The notes beneath the pieces are model-generated. The model did no database searches and had not been told where the DNA came from. It worked only from the letters and a program-made list of their open reading frames with translations. Below are positions 1 through 9,252 of a stretch of 34,397 nucleotides of DNA, piece by piece; position 1 is the stretch's first letter; each line of letters opens with the position of its first letter. The DNA is taken from assembly GCA_031285905.1 (NCBI GenBank), contig JAITVH010000149.1:1-34397 (forward strand), given 5' to 3'. The stretch is from Prevotella sp. (lineage in GTDB: Bacteria; Bacteroidota; Bacteroidia; Bacteroidales; Dysgonomonadaceae). A program made the position numbers and the translations under genes.

Positions 1-547
1 TGTGCCGGCCAGTCATTATCTGTGTGGGGGCATAGATGTAGACTTGCATGGACAAAGCACTATCAAAAACATGTTTGCAGTAGGCGAATGTTCCAACACC
101 GGACTACATGGAGCTAACCGGTTAGCTTCTAATTCCTTGCTCGAAGCTCTTGTTTTTGCTCACCGTGCCGCACTGAAAACAGTGGAACGATTGGCTGAAG
201 ATGATTTCAATTACGACCAACTACATAAAGTTCCTGAGTGGAATCAGGAAGGTATGAAAATGAATGATGAGATGGTACTACTCAACTACTTGCGAAAAGA
301 ATTGCAGTCGTTGATGAGCGACCTGGTAGGCATTGTAAGAAGTAATGCCCGCCTAAAACTTGCAAAACAAAAAGAAGAAGAAATTTACAAATCTGTGAAA
401 GAAATCTATAATTTTTCTATCTTGTCCCCTCAATTATCTGAGTTAAGAAATCTTGCCAGCATTGCTTACTTAATTATAACCCAGAGTATGGAACAAAAAG
501 AGAACAGAGGTACATTTTATAATAAAGATTTGGATGAAAAGAAATAG
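1..547 (+). CDS. nadB: L-aspartate oxidase, C-terminal part (cut by window edge)
   Basis: Flavoenzyme that oxidises L-aspartate to iminoaspartate, the first step of de novo NAD synthesis, in the cytoplasm. Only the last 181 residues are in the window and the frame is open to the left edge, so the GTG at position 2 is an internal valine, not a start. The visible part opens with PASHYLCGGI, followed by GLHGANRLASNSLLEAL; these are the conserved fumarate-reductase/NadB C-terminal flavin and substrate region. The rest is the helical C-terminal domain. It overlaps nadC by 14 bases (534-547), which suggests translational coupling. The nadA quinolinate synthase gene is not in the window and may lie upstream. 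Confidence 0.95.
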   Translation, partial: VPASHYLCGGIDVDLHGQSTIKNMFAVGECSNTGLHGANRLASNSLLEALVFAHRAALKTVERLAEDDFNYDQLHKVPEWNQEGMKMNDEMVLLNYLRKELQSLMSDLVGIVRSNARLKLAKQKEEEIYKSVKEIYNFSILSPQLSELRNLASIAYLIITQSMEQKENRGTFYNKDLDEKK

Positions 548-1403
548 ACCGGAATATGTTACTGATGAAAGATTGTATCGCTTTATTGATGCAGCCATAA
601 TAGAGGATATAGGGGATGGTGATCACTCCACCTTAGCCAGTGTACCAGCAGACTCGCAGCAAAAAGCAAAATTATTGGTAAAAAACGATTGCATATTAGC
701 TGGTATCGAACTGGCCTATGAAATCTTCCATTACTATGATAAAGACTTGAAAATGGAAGTCTTCAAAAAAGATGGGGACGAAGTAAAAGATGGAGATATT
801 GCTTTTATTGTTTCCGGATCGGCACGTTCTATATTAACGATGGAACGTCTTGTGCTTAACTGTATGCAACGGATGAGCGGAATAGCAACCTATACCCATC
901 AAATGGTCAATTTACTCGCCGATACTAATACCCGTATATTAGATACAAGAAAAACTTCTCCCATATTCAGAATGTGTGAAAAATGGGCTGTTCGTATTGG
1001 TGGAGGCAAAAATCACCGTTATGGACTGTTTGATATGATAATGCTTAAAGATAACCATAACGATTATGCAGGTAATATTACAAAATCTGTAGAAGCAACC
1101 GTAAAATATCTTAAGGAGAATAAATTAGATTTACAAATAGAAGTTGAAACCCGTAATTTGGATGAAGTAAAAGAAGCTTTAGCTACTAAAGCTGTAGATA
1201 TTATCATGCTGGATAACATGTCTCTGTTTCAAATGACCGCTGCTGTCCAACTAATCAATGGAGCCGCTAAAGTCGAAGCATCCGGAGGAATAACAAAGGA
1301 TACAGTGAGAGCTATTGCTGAAACCGGAGTGGATTATATTTCGTCCGGTGCCATTATATATGATGCTCCTAATATAGATTTAAGCCTAAAAGCATTCAAT
1401 TAA
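534..1403 (+). CDS. nadC: Nicotinate-nucleotide pyrophosphorylase (carboxylating), quinolinate phosphoribosyltransferase
   Basis: Converts quinolinate and PRPP to nicotinate mononucleotide, CO2 and pyrophosphate, the step that joins de novo synthesis to the NAD pathway. The protein has 289 residues, normal for the family. Visible family motifs are MERLVLNCMQRMSGIAT, LDTRKTSP with the following GGGKNHRYGLFDMIMLKDNH stretch, and the barrel end VEASGGI...DYISSGA. The ATG at 534 lies inside the end of nadB and fits the N-terminus expected for NadC (helical region before EDIGDGDHST). nadB and nadC form an operon; the next gene starts 34 bases downstream and may be cotranscribed. Confidence 0.96.
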   Translation: MKRNRPEYVTDERLYRFIDAAIIEDIGDGDHSTLASVPADSQQKAKLLVKNDCILAGIELAYEIFHYYDKDLKMEVFKKDGDEVKDGDIAFIVSGSARSILTMERLVLNCMQRMSGIATYTHQMVNLLADTNTRILDTRKTSPIFRMCEKWAVRIGGGKNHRYGLFDMIMLKDNHNDYAGNITKSVEATVKYLKENKLDLQIEVETRNLDEVKEALATKAVDIIMLDNMSLFQMTAAVQLINGAAKVEASGGITKDTVRAIAETGVDYISSGAIIYDAPNIDLSLKAFN

Positions 1404-1437
1404 TTTACTTTTCTATTCAAAAATTCATATTGAAAAA

Positions 1438-4320
1438 GTGATCCCTTTTCTGTATAATGTTGCTCAAGTATATTATAAGACCTATGGACAAGATATAAGC
1501 AAATTTACATTTGTTTTTCCTAACCGCAGGGCAGGGGTTTTCTTTCAATATTATCTATCTCAAATAGTAGGTAAACCTATCTTCTCTCCAGAGATATTGA
1601 CCATCTCAGATCTGTTTGAGCGCTTAAGTCCATATAAAAAGGCTGATCGTATAGAAATGTTATTTCTATTGTATGACATTTACAAATGTATAAGTGCTTC
1701 AACTGAAACATTCGATGAATTTCTTTACTGGGGTGAGATGCTATTGAATGACTTCGATGATGTGGATAAGTATCTCGTAGATGCCAAGCAGCTTTTCAGC
1801 AATATTCATGATTTGAAAGAAATCGATGCAGGGTTCAGTTATTTATCCGAATCACAAATAGAAGCTATTCACCGCTTCTGGATTAACTTTCTACCTGTGG
1901 GCGAAAACAACAAAAAAAAGGAGTTTCTAGAAATGTGGGAAGTCCTTTTTGAACTATACACTACCTTAAAAGATCGATTACTAAAACAAAACCTTGCCTA
2001 TGAAGGGATGATTTTTAGGGAAGTAGTTGAACGCCTGAAGAAAGATATAAACCACCCGTTACCTTTCGAAAAAATTATATTTATTGGTCTTAACGGACAT
2101 AGTATATCCGAAGAAAGCCTTTTAAAATATCTTCATAAGAGGAAAATCGCTGATTTTTATTGGGACTATTCTTCTCCATTAGTTAGGGATAAGCAAAATA
2201 AGGCTTCTTTTTTCATAGATAAGAATAAAGTTCAATTCCCATCACAACATTCTTTATTATCAGAAGAATTGAGCCTTGACAAACCTCAACTCGAAGTTAT
2301 CGGTATTCCTTCTTCTGTCGGACAGACTAAATATGTAAATTCAATTCTGAAATCTCTATTAGAAGAAAAGCAGATAATATCTTCTGATAAAGCTATGAAC
2401 ACGGCATTAATCCTACCCGACGAAAACCTTTTGCTTCCTGCCTTATATTCCATCCCGGAAGAAATAGACAAAATAAATGTAACAATGGGTTACAGTCTGA
2501 ATAACAGTTCTGTTGCCGGATTGATGGAGCATATATTCGATCTGCAACACAATATCAGACAATCAGAAAACTACTCAGGGTTCTATTACAAGCCTGTTTT
2601 GTCTATACTAAACCATCGTTATATTACAAGCATAGCCGGAGAAGAATCTAAAAGTTTAAGAGAAACTATATTACAATATAATAAGGTTATCGTTTCGGCT
2701 AATGAACTCAGTAACCATCCACTTCTAAAACTGATTTTTAATCCTATAAACAGTTGGTCGGACATTCCAAATTACCTGAGAAAGATATTAGCGACTCTGA
2801 AAGTATCATTGCAAACTTCATCAGAAGAAGAAAACGATGTAAATATCCGATTGATGGATATTGAAAGTGAATTTATCATAGAATATTACAAGACTATTAA
2901 CAAAATGGAGGATGCATTCAAAAACCCCATTCCTGATATGTCTGTAGATACTTATCTTAAACTACTGAGAAAACTGATCGCAGGAGTTAGTGTGCCTTTC
3001 AGGGGAGAGCCGTTGTCAGGCTTACAAATAATGGGAGTTCTGGAAACAAGGGCTTTAGATTTTGACAATCTTATTATCTTATCGATGAATGAAGGTATAT
3101 TCCCTCTAAAGAGAGCCGCCAGTTCATTTATTCCATATAATCTACGAAAAGGATTCGAATTGCCTGCTTACGAACACCAGGATAGCATATTCGCCTATCA
3201 CTTCTACAGAATGATAAACCGGGCTAAACGTATATATATATTATACGATACAAGAACAGAAGGTCTTCAGACAGGAGAAGTGAGTCGTTATTTTAGCCAG
3301 ATAAGGCACTTATATTCTGATCATTTCAATATCTCTGAAAAACTGGCAACATATAAAGTATCTTCTTCCGAAAGCCTTGATATTTCTGTTACCAAAACTC
3401 CTCAAATTATGGAAAAGCTCCGTGAATTCTTATCCGGAGGAGAAAAGAGGCTTTCTGCCAGTTCTATCAATACATATCTGGATTGTTCATTACAATTCTA
3501 CTTTTCTGTAGTAGAAAACATGGCCGAAGAAGACGAAGTATCCGAATCTATCGAAGCCAGTACTTTCGGTACAATATTCCATGCTGTTATGGAATGGCTG
3601 TATGAGCCCTTGATAGGGAAATTAATTACAGCCGATCTATTGCATATGATAAGCAAAGATGAAAAATTGCTTACAGCTACCATAGAACGTTCGTTTGCTG
3701 AAAACTACTTTAAGTCTGATAATAAGAAAAAACTGACAGGCCAGAATTATCTCACAGGCGAAGTACTCCGTAAGTATGTAAAACAAGTATTATCCACAGA
3801 TGCTAAACTCACCCCCTTTATTTACATATCTTCCGAAAAGAGAATACGTACTGATTACCTGTTACCATCTGGGATTACAGTATCATTAAAAGGAATTATA
3901 GACAGAGTAGACGAAGTCAAAGGTCATACACGTATCATAGACTATAAAACCGGGAAAGGAATACTCAGCTTCAAAAAGATGCCGGATCTGTTCGATAAAG
4001 GGATAAAAGACCGCCCCAAAGCGATAATGCAGGTATTTATGTACTCTCATTTATATTTAATGGAAAACCCTGATAAAATACTGGAACCAGGGATTTATTA
4101 CTTACGTAATCTTTTCGGCAAAAACTTCAATCCGGATATCGTACTCAAACAAGGTCGGGATGAACAACCTGTTACCGATTTCTCAATATACAAAAATGAA
4201 TTTAAGGAGCATTTCGATCAATGCCTTGAAGAGATATTCAATCCAGAAATACCATTCAACCAAACCCCTACGGGAGAAGCCTGTAAATGGTGTATATTCA
4301 AGAATATTTGTAAAAAGTAA
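1438..4320 (+). CDS. AddB/RecC-like PD-(D/E)XK nuclease with Fe-S cysteines
   Basis: A 960-residue protein of the AddB type, expected to act with an AddA/UvrD-like helicase in double-strand break processing. The C-terminal nuclease is clear: GIIDRVDEV with D822, then IIDYKTGKG with D835 and K837. C683 (YLDCSLQFYF) and the C-terminal trio C949, C952 and C958 (CKWCIFKNIC) match the four-cysteine Fe-S cluster that brackets AddB nuclease domains. The middle stretch GVLETRALDFDNLIILSMNEGIFP-like region (around residues 535-560) resembles the AddB/RecC helicase-like core. The N-terminus reads TFVFPNRRAG and shows no Walker A motif, so the helicase-like half is probably inactive. The start is GTG at 1438; no in-frame ATG lies upstream after the nadC stop. 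No AddA partner is in the window. It converges on the antiporter gene with only 8 bases between stops. Confidence 0.85.
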   Translation: MIPFLYNVAQVYYKTYGQDISKFTFVFPNRRAGVFFQYYLSQIVGKPIFSPEILTISDLFERLSPYKKADRIEMLFLLYDIYKCISASTETFDEFLYWGEMLLNDFDDVDKYLVDAKQLFSNIHDLKEIDAGFSYLSESQIEAIHRFWINFLPVGENNKKKEFLEMWEVLFELYTTLKDRLLKQNLAYEGMIFREVVERLKKDINHPLPFEKIIFIGLNGHSISEESLLKYLHKRKIADFYWDYSSPLVRDKQNKASFFIDKNKVQFPSQHSLLSEELSLDKPQLEVIGIPSSVGQTKYVNSILKSLLEEKQIISSDKAMNTALILPDENLLLPALYSIPEEIDKINVTMGYSLNNSSVAGLMEHIFDLQHNIRQSENYSGFYYKPVLSILNHRYITSIAGEESKSLRETILQYNKVIVSANELSNHPLLKLIFNPINSWSDIPNYLRKILATLKVSLQTSSEEENDVNIRLMDIESEFIIEYYKTINKMEDAFKNPIPDMSVDTYLKLLRKLIAGVSVPFRGEPLSGLQIMGVLETRALDFDNLIILSMNEGIFPLKRAASSFIPYNLRKGFELPAYEHQDSIFAYHFYRMINRAKRIYILYDTRTEGLQTGEVSRYFSQIRHLYSDHFNISEKLATYKVSSSESLDISVTKTPQIMEKLREFLSGGEKRLSASSINTYLDCSLQFYFSVVENMAEEDEVSESIEASTFGTIFHAVMEWLYEPLIGKLITADLLHMISKDEKLLTATIERSFAENYFKSDNKKKLTGQNYLTGEVLRKYVKQVLSTDAKLTPFIYISSEKRIRTDYLLPSGITVSLKGIIDRVDEVKGHTRIIDYKTGKGILSFKKMPDLFDKGIKDRPKAIMQVFMYSHLYLMENPDKILEPGIYYLRNLFGKNFNPDIVLKQGRDEQPVTDFSIYKNEFKEHFDQCLEEIFNPEIPFNQTPTGEACKWCIFKNICKK

Positions 4321-4328
4321 TAACGAGG

Positions 4329-6701
4329 CTAAGAAGCCATAGATCCGCTATCATCTATATTCTCTTCAAAAGAACTTAGTTTATCTTTTTCTCCGGCAAG
4401 CCATATAATATCACCTTCGTCAAAGACAAAATTAGGAGTAAAATTAATAATAGACTCATCTCCCCGATCAATGCCAATAACCATACACTCGGTTTTTTCC
4501 CTGATCCCGGCACTTATGATTGACTTACCTACCAAGGCAGAATCCAATTCTACCAAATATTGCGATAAACTGATATGATGTGGTGCTTCCTCTTCCATTC
4601 CGTTTATTTGATCCTGTTTATCTTGCAAATATTGAGATAATTGCTGCATTTCTTCATCAGAACCTGAAACTACCAATTTATCAAAAGGATACAACCTCAC
4701 ATTCCCATCAGGAATATTGATCTTTTTACTCCCTCTTATTATGGTAACCACATTTACACCTGTCTTTTGTCTAAAATTCAATTCCCTTAAGGTTCTGCCA
4801 ACACTAGGTGATGACTGGGATATCTCAAATTCTTCAATATGTATATCTTTGGATCGTAAATCATTAGCCACAGTTGTAGGTATAGCAGCCTTCTTTTCAT
4901 CCAGTTTTTGTTTGAGGTTCAGATTTTCCAGGAAACGAGCTTCTATTTTACGAGACTGTTCCTTAAATCCTTCGGTGAAAATAATCAAAGTAACTACAAC
5001 TAATGATATAATCACCATCAGCACTGTCAGTCGGGGGAATAATGGGATAATCACCATCAGTACAAGAACAATACATATTATTATACGAAAAGCGATCAGA
5101 GAAATAAGGGCGCCTCTGTTCAAACGATTGTCTTCCCAAAGTTTCTTGAATTCCTTAGACCTGTTTTTTTTCATCATAATAGCACGTAGAAAAGGAGCCA
5201 TTAGTACAAGAGTTATCAATGCAGCTATAATACGTCCCCATACATTTCCAGGCATCCATTCCACAATATATGGAGTTATAAACTTCTGAAATACAAGCAA
5301 AATCGCAATTGAAATCGTAAAGTAAACAGCAACCGAACTCAGAATACTTTTCAGGAGTTTTTTCCAGTCATTCTGCTTATTCACTGTATTATAACCTGAT
5401 GCGCCATATCCCTCTATCAACGTATTCCACTTTTTGGGAATACGTTTCGAAACGTAGCTGTATACAGTTTCTGAATATTTAATACAATATGGAGTCGTGA
5501 ATGTGGTAATAACCGACACTGCAACTATAATAGGGTAGAGAGTTTCGGTAATTACCCCCAGACTCATACCTAATGTAGCGATAATGAATGAAAATTCACC
5601 TATTTGTGCCAAACTGAACCCCGATTGCAGCGATACTTTCAATCCTTCTCCAGAGGCTAAAACTCCTATTGTTGCAAATATGATGCGACCAACAAGGACA
5701 ACCAATGTAAGCAATATAATCAATGTCCCATACTGATAAATCACCGCAGGATCAATCATCATACCAACAGAAACAAAGAAAACTGCTCCAAAGAGATTCT
5801 TAAGAGGTTCGATTAAGTGCTCTATATGCTTTGATTCCAATGTTTCAGCCAAGATAGAACCCATTATAAATGCTCCTAATGCTGCGGAAAAACCTACGGC
5901 TGTAGCAAAATAAACCATTCCCAAGCAAAGTCCAACAGATACTATTAGAAGTGTTTCGTCATTCAGGTATTTCTTTAGTTTCTTCAACATTGTAGGAATC
6001 ATATAGATACCGACAACAAACCAAATAAGCATGAAGAACAAAAGTTTAACAACACTATTGGCCAGCTCTCCCCCTTCAAAGTGCTGACTGACAGCGAATG
6101 TAGAAAGCAAAACCATCATTACAATAGCAGCAACATCTTCTACAATAAGCATACCAAATACAATTCCTGCAAACTTCTTCTTTTGCAATCCCATATCAGA
6201 AAAAGCCTTGATGATTATCGTAGTCGATGACATAGATAACATCCCCCCCAGGAATATACTATTCATCTTAGACCAGTCAGGAATAAGGTTGATAATCAGC
6301 AATTCACCAACAAGGTAACCGATTATTATCATCGAGCCCATATTGATGAGTGTAGCGATTGATGCCTTACCGCCTACATCCATCAACTTCTTAAAGCTAA
6401 ATTCAAGTCCTAATGCAAACAATAAGAAGATAATACCTATTTCGGCCCAGATATTAACATTACCCATATCCGATATTTCGGGCAAGGCTCTAAATACATC
6501 GGATACTTTTTCCGGAGTTATACCTGTTATTTTTACAACTAAGCTTTCAATAAAGTTCTTGAAATGGAGGCTTGCAATAAACCCTGCGACAATGTAACCT
6601 AGCACTACAGGTTGTTTCAACCATTTAAAGATAATAGTTATAACACTTGCAGTAATCAATAAAATTGCCAGATCACTTATAAAGTCAGGTAGATGAGCCA
6701 T
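4329..6701 (-). CDS. CPA2-family cation/proton antiporter with two TrkA-C domains
   Basis: Inner-membrane monovalent cation/proton antiporter of the Kef/CPA2 family, 790 residues. Residues 1 to about 405 form a Na+/H+-exchanger-type membrane domain, including VVLGYIVAGF, FLLFALGLEFSFKKL, VEDVAAIVMM and FSAALGAFIMGSILAE. A second hydrophobic block of about four helices lies at roughly 450-590. It is followed by two TrkA-C/RCK-C-like domains, about 620-690 and 705-785, each starting with an ELD/EEFEI strand. There is no TrkA-N (Rossmann) domain, so NAD(H) gating of the Kef type is not expected. The ATG at 6701 is the only good start. The transported ion cannot be told from sequence alone. Confidence 0.88.
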   Translation of the reverse strand: MAHLPDFISDLAILLITASVITIIFKWLKQPVVLGYIVAGFIASLHFKNFIESLVVKITGITPEKVSDVFRALPEISDMGNVNIWAEIGIIFLLFALGLEFSFKKLMDVGGKASIATLINMGSMIIIGYLVGELLIINLIPDWSKMNSIFLGGMLSMSSTTIIIKAFSDMGLQKKKFAGIVFGMLIVEDVAAIVMMVLLSTFAVSQHFEGGELANSVVKLLFFMLIWFVVGIYMIPTMLKKLKKYLNDETLLIVSVGLCLGMVYFATAVGFSAALGAFIMGSILAETLESKHIEHLIEPLKNLFGAVFFVSVGMMIDPAVIYQYGTLIILLTLVVLVGRIIFATIGVLASGEGLKVSLQSGFSLAQIGEFSFIIATLGMSLGVITETLYPIIVAVSVITTFTTPYCIKYSETVYSYVSKRIPKKWNTLIEGYGASGYNTVNKQNDWKKLLKSILSSVAVYFTISIAILLVFQKFITPYIVEWMPGNVWGRIIAALITLVLMAPFLRAIMMKKNRSKEFKKLWEDNRLNRGALISLIAFRIIICIVLVLMVIIPLFPRLTVLMVIISLVVVTLIIFTEGFKEQSRKIEARFLENLNLKQKLDEKKAAIPTTVANDLRSKDIHIEEFEISQSSPSVGRTLRELNFRQKTGVNVVTIIRGSKKINIPDGNVRLYPFDKLVVSGSDEEMQQLSQYLQDKQDQINGMEEEAPHHISLSQYLVELDSALVGKSIISAGIREKTECMVIGIDRGDESIINFTPNFVFDEGDIIWLAGEKDKLSSFEENIDDSGSMAS

Positions 6702-6903
6702 ATGTAAATTATTGTTTTTGTGAAAGTATAAGAACCAAGAATGCCTCTAAAGAAGCTTTTGGCTTATAAAATTATAAAAAAACATCTTTAGTTTGTTATT
6801 TCTCTATGATTATTCTTAACTAAAAGGCAAATCTTTTCTTCTTTTGAAGAAAAATGAGTATATATTTCATATAATCATATAAAAAGTAATGTTATTATAT
6901 TTT

Positions 6904-6934
6904 TTTGAAACTATTTGTAAAAGTCCTACTTTTG
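6904..6934 (+). promoter_or_regulatory. Bacteroides-type promoter for the GH43 gene
   Basis: TTTG at 6904-6907 and TACTTTTG at 6927-6934 are separated by 19 bases, a full match to the Bacteroidota sigma consensus TTTG-N19-21-TAnnTTTG. Transcription should begin near 6940, after the TTG at 6905, which rules out that longer start and supports ATG 6983 (or 6959) as the start. Confidence 0.75.
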
Positions 6935-6982
6935 CATGCAAATCGATATAATATCATAATGTTTAACATAAATGGAATTTAC

Positions 6983-7981
6983 ATGAAACATCTCAGATCA
7001 AGCTCTGCTATTCTGCTATTTAGCCTATTGTTCTGCTTTATATTAATATCCTGCGGATCTGCTAGTAATAAAAAAGCTGAAAACAATCAGGATAACGAAG
7101 ATAATAAAGCAGTAGCTATATTAACAAATACCCTGCCTATAGCCGACCCGTTTATACTATATCACGATGGCATATATTATGCCTATGGCACATCATCTGA
7201 TTCCGGATTCGAAGTATATCAATCCAAAGACCTGAGCTTATGGAAGAAGCATGAAGAATTAGCTTTGAATAAAGCCGATTCATATGGAGACAAGTGGTTT
7301 TGGGCTCCTGAAGTATATTACAATGCTGATAATAAGAAATTCTATCTGTATTATTCAGCCGAAGAGCATATTTGCGTAGCAACAGCCGACTCCCCTACAG
7401 GCCCTTTCGCACAAGAGGAAAAGAAACCTATGAGAGAAGAGAAAAGCATAGATTCATCCATTTTCATCGATGAAAACGGCACTCCATACCTTTATTTCGT
7501 ACGCTTTACCAATGGGAACGTGATATGGGTGGCTGAACTGGAAAAAGACCTGATAACCATAAAAGAAGAAACCCTGAAACAATGTATAGAAGTTTCACAA
7601 GATTGGGAAAAATCTATGGCAACAGTAGTAGAAGGCCCTTCTGTATTGAAACATAACGGAACATATTACCTTATATATTCGGGAAATCACTACCAAAGCC
7701 CAGACTATGGAGTAGGTTATGCTACTGCATCTTCGCCTTTTGGCCCATGGGTAAAATATGAAGGTAATCCGATACTACAAAAGCCCGAAACAGACTTGGT
7801 AGGAGTAGGTCATGGCGCATATTTTACCGACAAAGACGGGAAATACAGATATATATTTCATGCTCATGCCAGCCCGATAAAAATACATCCAAGAACCGCT
7901 TTTATTACTGATTTGTCAATTTCAGATAAAGGAATGATGTCAATCGGGGGAAATATTATTAGGCCGAAAGTAATTCAATAA
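6983..7981 (+). CDS. Glycoside hydrolase family 43 lipoprotein (first copy)
   Basis: Predicted beta-propeller glycosidase of family GH43 (arabinofuranosidase/xylosidase type; exact substrate unknown), anchored as a lipoprotein. From ATG 6983 the 332-residue product begins with a signal sequence ending ILISCGS (lipobox). The three family acids are visible: D55 in ADPFI (base), D157 in IDSSIFID and E217 in VVEGPS (acid). Propeller repeats include YYAYGTS, FWAPEVYY, YLIYSGNHY and ATASSPFGPW. A longer reading frame runs back to TTG 6905, but that lies inside the promoter. It is a paralogue of the GH43 gene at 10800-11741. The regulator at 11901 is the likely controller, by proximity only. Confidence 0.88.
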   Translation: MKHLRSSSAILLFSLLFCFILISCGSASNKKAENNQDNEDNKAVAILTNTLPIADPFILYHDGIYYAYGTSSDSGFEVYQSKDLSLWKKHEELALNKADSYGDKWFWAPEVYYNADNKKFYLYYSAEEHICVATADSPTGPFAQEEKKPMREEKSIDSSIFIDENGTPYLYFVRFTNGNVIWVAELEKDLITIKEETLKQCIEVSQDWEKSMATVVEGPSVLKHNGTYYLIYSGNHYQSPDYGVGYATASSPFGPWVKYEGNPILQKPETDLVGVGHGAYFTDKDGKYRYIFHAHASPIKIHPRTAFITDLSISDKGMMSIGGNIIRPKVIQ

Positions 7982-8004
7982 ACAAACTATCAAGGATAAT
8001 TAAT

Positions 8005-8049
8005 AAAATGATAGCCATCAGTATATAAAACACTGATGGCTATCATTTT
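8005..8049. terminator. Bidirectional terminator, 18-bp perfect stem
   Basis: The arms 8005-8022 and 8032-8049 are perfect inverted repeats around a 9-base loop, with A/T runs at both ends. It lies between two convergent genes and can serve both. Confidence 0.88.
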
Positions 8050-8063
8050 ACATGTGATTTATC

Positions 8064-8828
8064 TTATTGGATAATCTTATACTTAAATTCCCTTACCAGT
8101 TCGCCATCATAATATTGCTTAATAGGATAACCATCGCTATCAAACTCATAAGTCACTTCTATAACATCTGTTCCATACCGCGAACTATCCTTTGTATACT
8201 CTACAATGTTATTCTTCCCCAACATATTTATACACCATTGCATGGTATGCAATTGCAGCGCCCAAAACCATACAGGGAAAGTATTGGTACTCAGCATATC
8301 AGACGATTCACTTCCGCGTTTGTATATAATAACATTATCCTTATCTCCCTTCGCTGTATAGTTTATATAAGATGTCAGATTGTTATTATCATCATACTGA
8401 AACTCTTCCCATAGAGTTCCATCATCAAACAAAGTCTTCGTCAGCCTGCCTCTTTCATCTATAGTGTATTTATTATATTCTGTTATTTTTCCGGACATTC
8501 TCTTACCGCTACTTTTTAGTTCTTCTTCAATTATATCATCTTCTTTATAAGTAAAACGGGAGTTTTGTATAAACTGTCCTTTATCCTCGTTAACCGAACA
8601 TTCTTCTAATTTCCCTTTTTTATTGTATTTAAAAGAAAATTCCCTATAAGTAACAGACCCTTTTTCATCGAAAAATATGAGCTGATTCTTTTCATTGTAT
8701 TTAAAGGAAATAACCTCTTTGGTATCCAGAGAATTAATTTCTGAAATTAGCTTTTTTACTTGTGCATTCAGGCTGAAGCATAGTATCAACGATATACCAA
8801 TGACAACAATGAATGGGGCTTTTTTCAT
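8064..8828 (-). CDS. Secreted protein with YD/RHS-like repeats, function unknown
   Basis: A 254-residue protein with a signal peptide ending SLNAQ (about residues 1-22). I do not recognise a specific family. The body has short beta-strand repeats with the pattern F-x-Y-(n)-x-x-g-x-L, for example FKYNEKNQLIFF, FKYNKKGKLEE, YTIDERGRLTK and FQYDDNNNLTSY, ending VTYEFDSDGYPIKQYYDGE and REFKYK. This resembles YD/RHS-type or toast-rack repeats seen in exported Bacteroidota proteins. No catalytic motif is visible. It converges with the GH43 gene and shares the terminator at 8005-8049. The 15-bp palindrome TAGTAT-GCA-ATACTA at 8878-8892 lies about 50 bases upstream and could be an operator, though this is weak. 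Confidence 0.6.
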   Translation of the reverse strand: MKKAPFIVVIGISLILCFSLNAQVKKLISEINSLDTKEVISFKYNEKNQLIFFDEKGSVTYREFSFKYNKKGKLEECSVNEDKGQFIQNSRFTYKEDDIIEEELKSSGKRMSGKITEYNKYTIDERGRLTKTLFDDGTLWEEFQYDDNNNLTSYINYTAKGDKDNVIIYKRGSESSDMLSTNTFPVWFWALQLHTMQWCINMLGKNNIVEYTKDSSRYGTDVIEVTYEFDSDGYPIKQYYDGELVREFKYKIIQ

Positions 8829-8899
8829 AGAATATGTTAATTATAAATTTACTTATTAACGTAATTACATCTTTATTTAGTATGCAATACTACAATTAT

Positions 8900-9051
8900 T
8901 ATTTTAACTAAAAGGTAACAACCAACGGTCACAGGAGCGTAGCGTATGTAAAAGTAACAGAAATTGAGAATGAAAAATTAATAATTAAAGATTAGAAATG
9001 ATGAATTTATATTTGACTTTGTCAACTAAGTATTTTAACTAAAAGGTGACA
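8900..9051 (+). repeat. Direct repeat pair (TTTTAACTAAAAGGT core)
   Basis: Positions 8900-8920 and 9031-9051 agree at 20 of 21 bases; the only difference is A versus G after the GGT. A shorter copy, TTAACTAAAAGG, lies at 6817-6828 upstream of the first GH43 gene. Function unknown: possible remnants of a small dispersed element or binding sites. Confidence 0.55.
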
Positions 9052-9168
9052 TAAGTAACACTTTCCTCTCTTTTATTTCAAAGAACACTTTTCGCTTTCA
9101 ACTTTCAATTCTCAATTTTCCATTGATTAAAACTATAGATAATTTCAGAAAAAAAAGATAAAACAACA

Positions 9169-9194
9169 AAAACCATCCTTTGTAGGATGGTTTT
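9169..9194 (-). terminator. Terminator downstream of the fucosidase gene
   Basis: An 11-bp perfect stem (9169-9179 with 9184-9194) and a 4-base loop. On the minus strand it is followed by a T-rich run, as expected for an intrinsic terminator ending the gene whose stop is at 9253. Confidence 0.8.
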
Positions 9195-9252
9195 GTTTAA
9201 GCTTTACTTGACAACTTGTCTTTTCAGAAGCAAGCCGAATATAATGATATCA

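Larger units (their letters stand above)
8829..9252. other. 424-base intergenic region with a direct repeat and a terminator
   Basis: No gene is visible. It holds two copies of a TTTTAACTAAAAGGT-centred repeat (listed separately), the short palindrome at 8878-8892, low-complexity A/T-rich text, a small GC-richer patch near 8920-8950, an isolated TATATTTG box at 9008-9015 with no partner at -33, and the terminator of the fucosidase gene at 9169-9194. Confidence 0.6.

Noticed and set aside
4717..5289. 190-codon open frame opposite the antiporter gene
   Set aside because: Its hydrophobic text mirrors the antisense of membrane-helix codons; the antiporter frame is complete and conserved.
9008..9015. 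TATATTTG promoter-like box on the plus strand
   Set aside because: There is no -33 element and no plus-strand gene downstream; such boxes arise by chance in AT-rich DNA.
8829..9252. Possible insertion-sequence remnant in the repeat-bearing intergenic region
   Set aside because: No transposase fragment, terminal inverted repeat or target duplication is visible; only the short direct repeat is supported.
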